Part shown: positions 62,811-64,000 of the stretch, piece after piece
How positions within the stretch are numbered: position 1 is the stretch's first letter
Layout: each line of letters starts with the position of its first letter
Assembly (NCBI GenBank): GCA_026413225.1
Contig: CM048552.1
Location: 200,521,553-200,585,552, forward strand
From: Otis tarda
Taxonomy: Eukaryota; Chordata; Aves; Otidiformes; Otididae
Direction of reading: 5' to 3'
DNA length: 64,000 bases
Translations under genes and position numbers: made by a program
Notes under the pieces: generated by a model
What the model was told of the DNA's origin: nothing
The model's input: the letters and a program-made list of their open reading frames with translations, nothing else
The model's database searches: none

Positions 62811-64000
62811 AAAAACCAAAAGAGACTTCAAATTCTGTGCAGATTTAATACCATTAAATCTAAAAACCAACTCCTCTGGTTACATGAAATAAAAAGTAAT
62901 TTTCATTACATTTGTACAAAAGCTTGTCAATACCAGAGTTATGTGCCTTCAGAGCCTAACTAATATTCCCATATTTATCTACCATATGTGGATGTATCAA
63001 CTCACCCAACACTAGCACCAAGTCTTCTTCACAATGCTAACATCCTCGTTACTCCCCAAACACATTATCCTGTAGAAACATTACAAAAATAGAATTTTTA
63101 CTCCTTAAGAAAGGATTAGTTAGGAAAGCTAAAAGCCCGCCACATCTCTACAGCATGGAAGTGTACTCACAGTTTATCTTGCTATCTATCACCACAGGTA
63201 ACACCTACAAACACTTTCTGTCTAAAAGCAACAGCAACAGTGATTCCCAGGGCATTTCTGACTCTTCTCTTTGTATTAAGTCAAATGTGTGTTGTTGGAA
63301 GACCTTCTTTAGAAAGAGAGGCCAATCCCAACTGGGATGAGAATTCCATCATTCCTTATGAAACGCGAAGGACTAATTTTGGTCCCCTCTTCCCTTCCAC
63401 TGTGGCACACAAAATGCTGGAAGCACAATGAATCACTTCGCCGGAGCAAAGAATGGAGGTGAATTTGAGATCTCTCTTAGGACAACTGCCACTTTTTTGG
63501 GAGGCAGGGGGCAGGTAGGAATCTTCCAGTGTTCATCTGGTTTATTAATACCGATCAGTGTTTTTTCCTTATTGGATTAGAAATTGTGAGTATAATGGTT
63601 TTCATTTTATGTTGCATTTGTAATAATCACCTACATCATTCATCAACAAGCACAGGACTCGAGTTCATCAAGGAAGGAAGTAAATAATAACAATTAATCT
63701 GTCCAGTGTTACTTAATAATAGCATGAACTGCTCCATGGAGCCGGGAGTAATCGCCACTAAGTGTATTATCCAGCAACCGAGGCAAACTGATTTATAAAC
63801 CCAGCTGTCAGGCTGCAATCTAATGTTGACTGCATCATGTTGTGCAAAGCTGTAGTAATTTTGGAAATTATACCACTGAATATTCTGGAAGAGAGTCTGC
63901 TGTTATGAGTAGCTACAGCTACACTCCTCTCTAGATCATCCTCAAGAGCTGCATCCCAACCTTGGCTGATGCTCTTCATTTCTGCTTCACACATGCACTC

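Larger units (their letters stand above)
57664..64000. other. AT-rich noncoding stretch to the window end
   Basis: No recognised gene. It includes a short direct repeat (57782-57834), the AT-rich 2 x 40-bp repeat (61496-61575), a 2 x 22-bp repeat (61799-61842), an AAC repeat (62786-62810), an unrecognised open stretch with a hydrophobic segment (63198-63431) and a possible conserved noncoding segment (63610-63960). Confidence 0.55.

Overview
The window looks like bird nuclear DNA from a gene-poor region, either intergenic or inside a very long intron. The evidence is its repeat content. It holds many pieces of CR1 LINEs, the dominant bird retrotransposon, recognisable by reverse-transcriptase coding remnants and by 3' ends with ATTCTATG-type octamers. 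It also holds two solo LTRs of endogenous retroviruses, of kinds I recognise from bird genomes. Nothing suggests bacteria, plasmids or phage. I cannot name the species.

Layout: the window opens inside an old plus-strand CR1 (1-390). A long AT-rich stretch without recognisable genes follows, up to a CR1 3' part at 10836-11398. CR1 pieces also lie at 23290-23900 (+), 25195-25510 (+, an internal piece), 30458-30550 (-) and 32217-32522 (-). The 32217-32522 copy is interrupted by an LTR (32523-33671, +) flanked by a 5-bp direct repeat, with what looks like a few bases of the same CR1 resuming on the far side. A three-part purine-rich satellite lies at 37312-37666 and a 3 x 19-bp CpG-rich minisatellite at 38875-38931. 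The right third has the best-preserved CR1 coding remnant (52418-53195, -), an internal CR1 piece (55630-55830, +) and a second solo LTR (57187-57663, -). AT-rich and short tandem repeats follow near 61.5-62.8 kb.

I found no protein-coding gene, tRNA, rRNA or snRNA that I can support. The longest open frames are either shadows of repeats (the purine satellite, the first LTR, CR1) or unrecognised frames of a length that chance can give in 64 kb. Any function here is more likely regulatory (enhancers, conserved noncoding elements, lncRNA exons), and those candidates rest on motif and composition impressions only. I did not find a new multi-gene system. The best observations are the nested LTR-in-CR1 insertion, the satellite with three adjoining repeat phases, and a cluster of POU octamers at 7748-7866.
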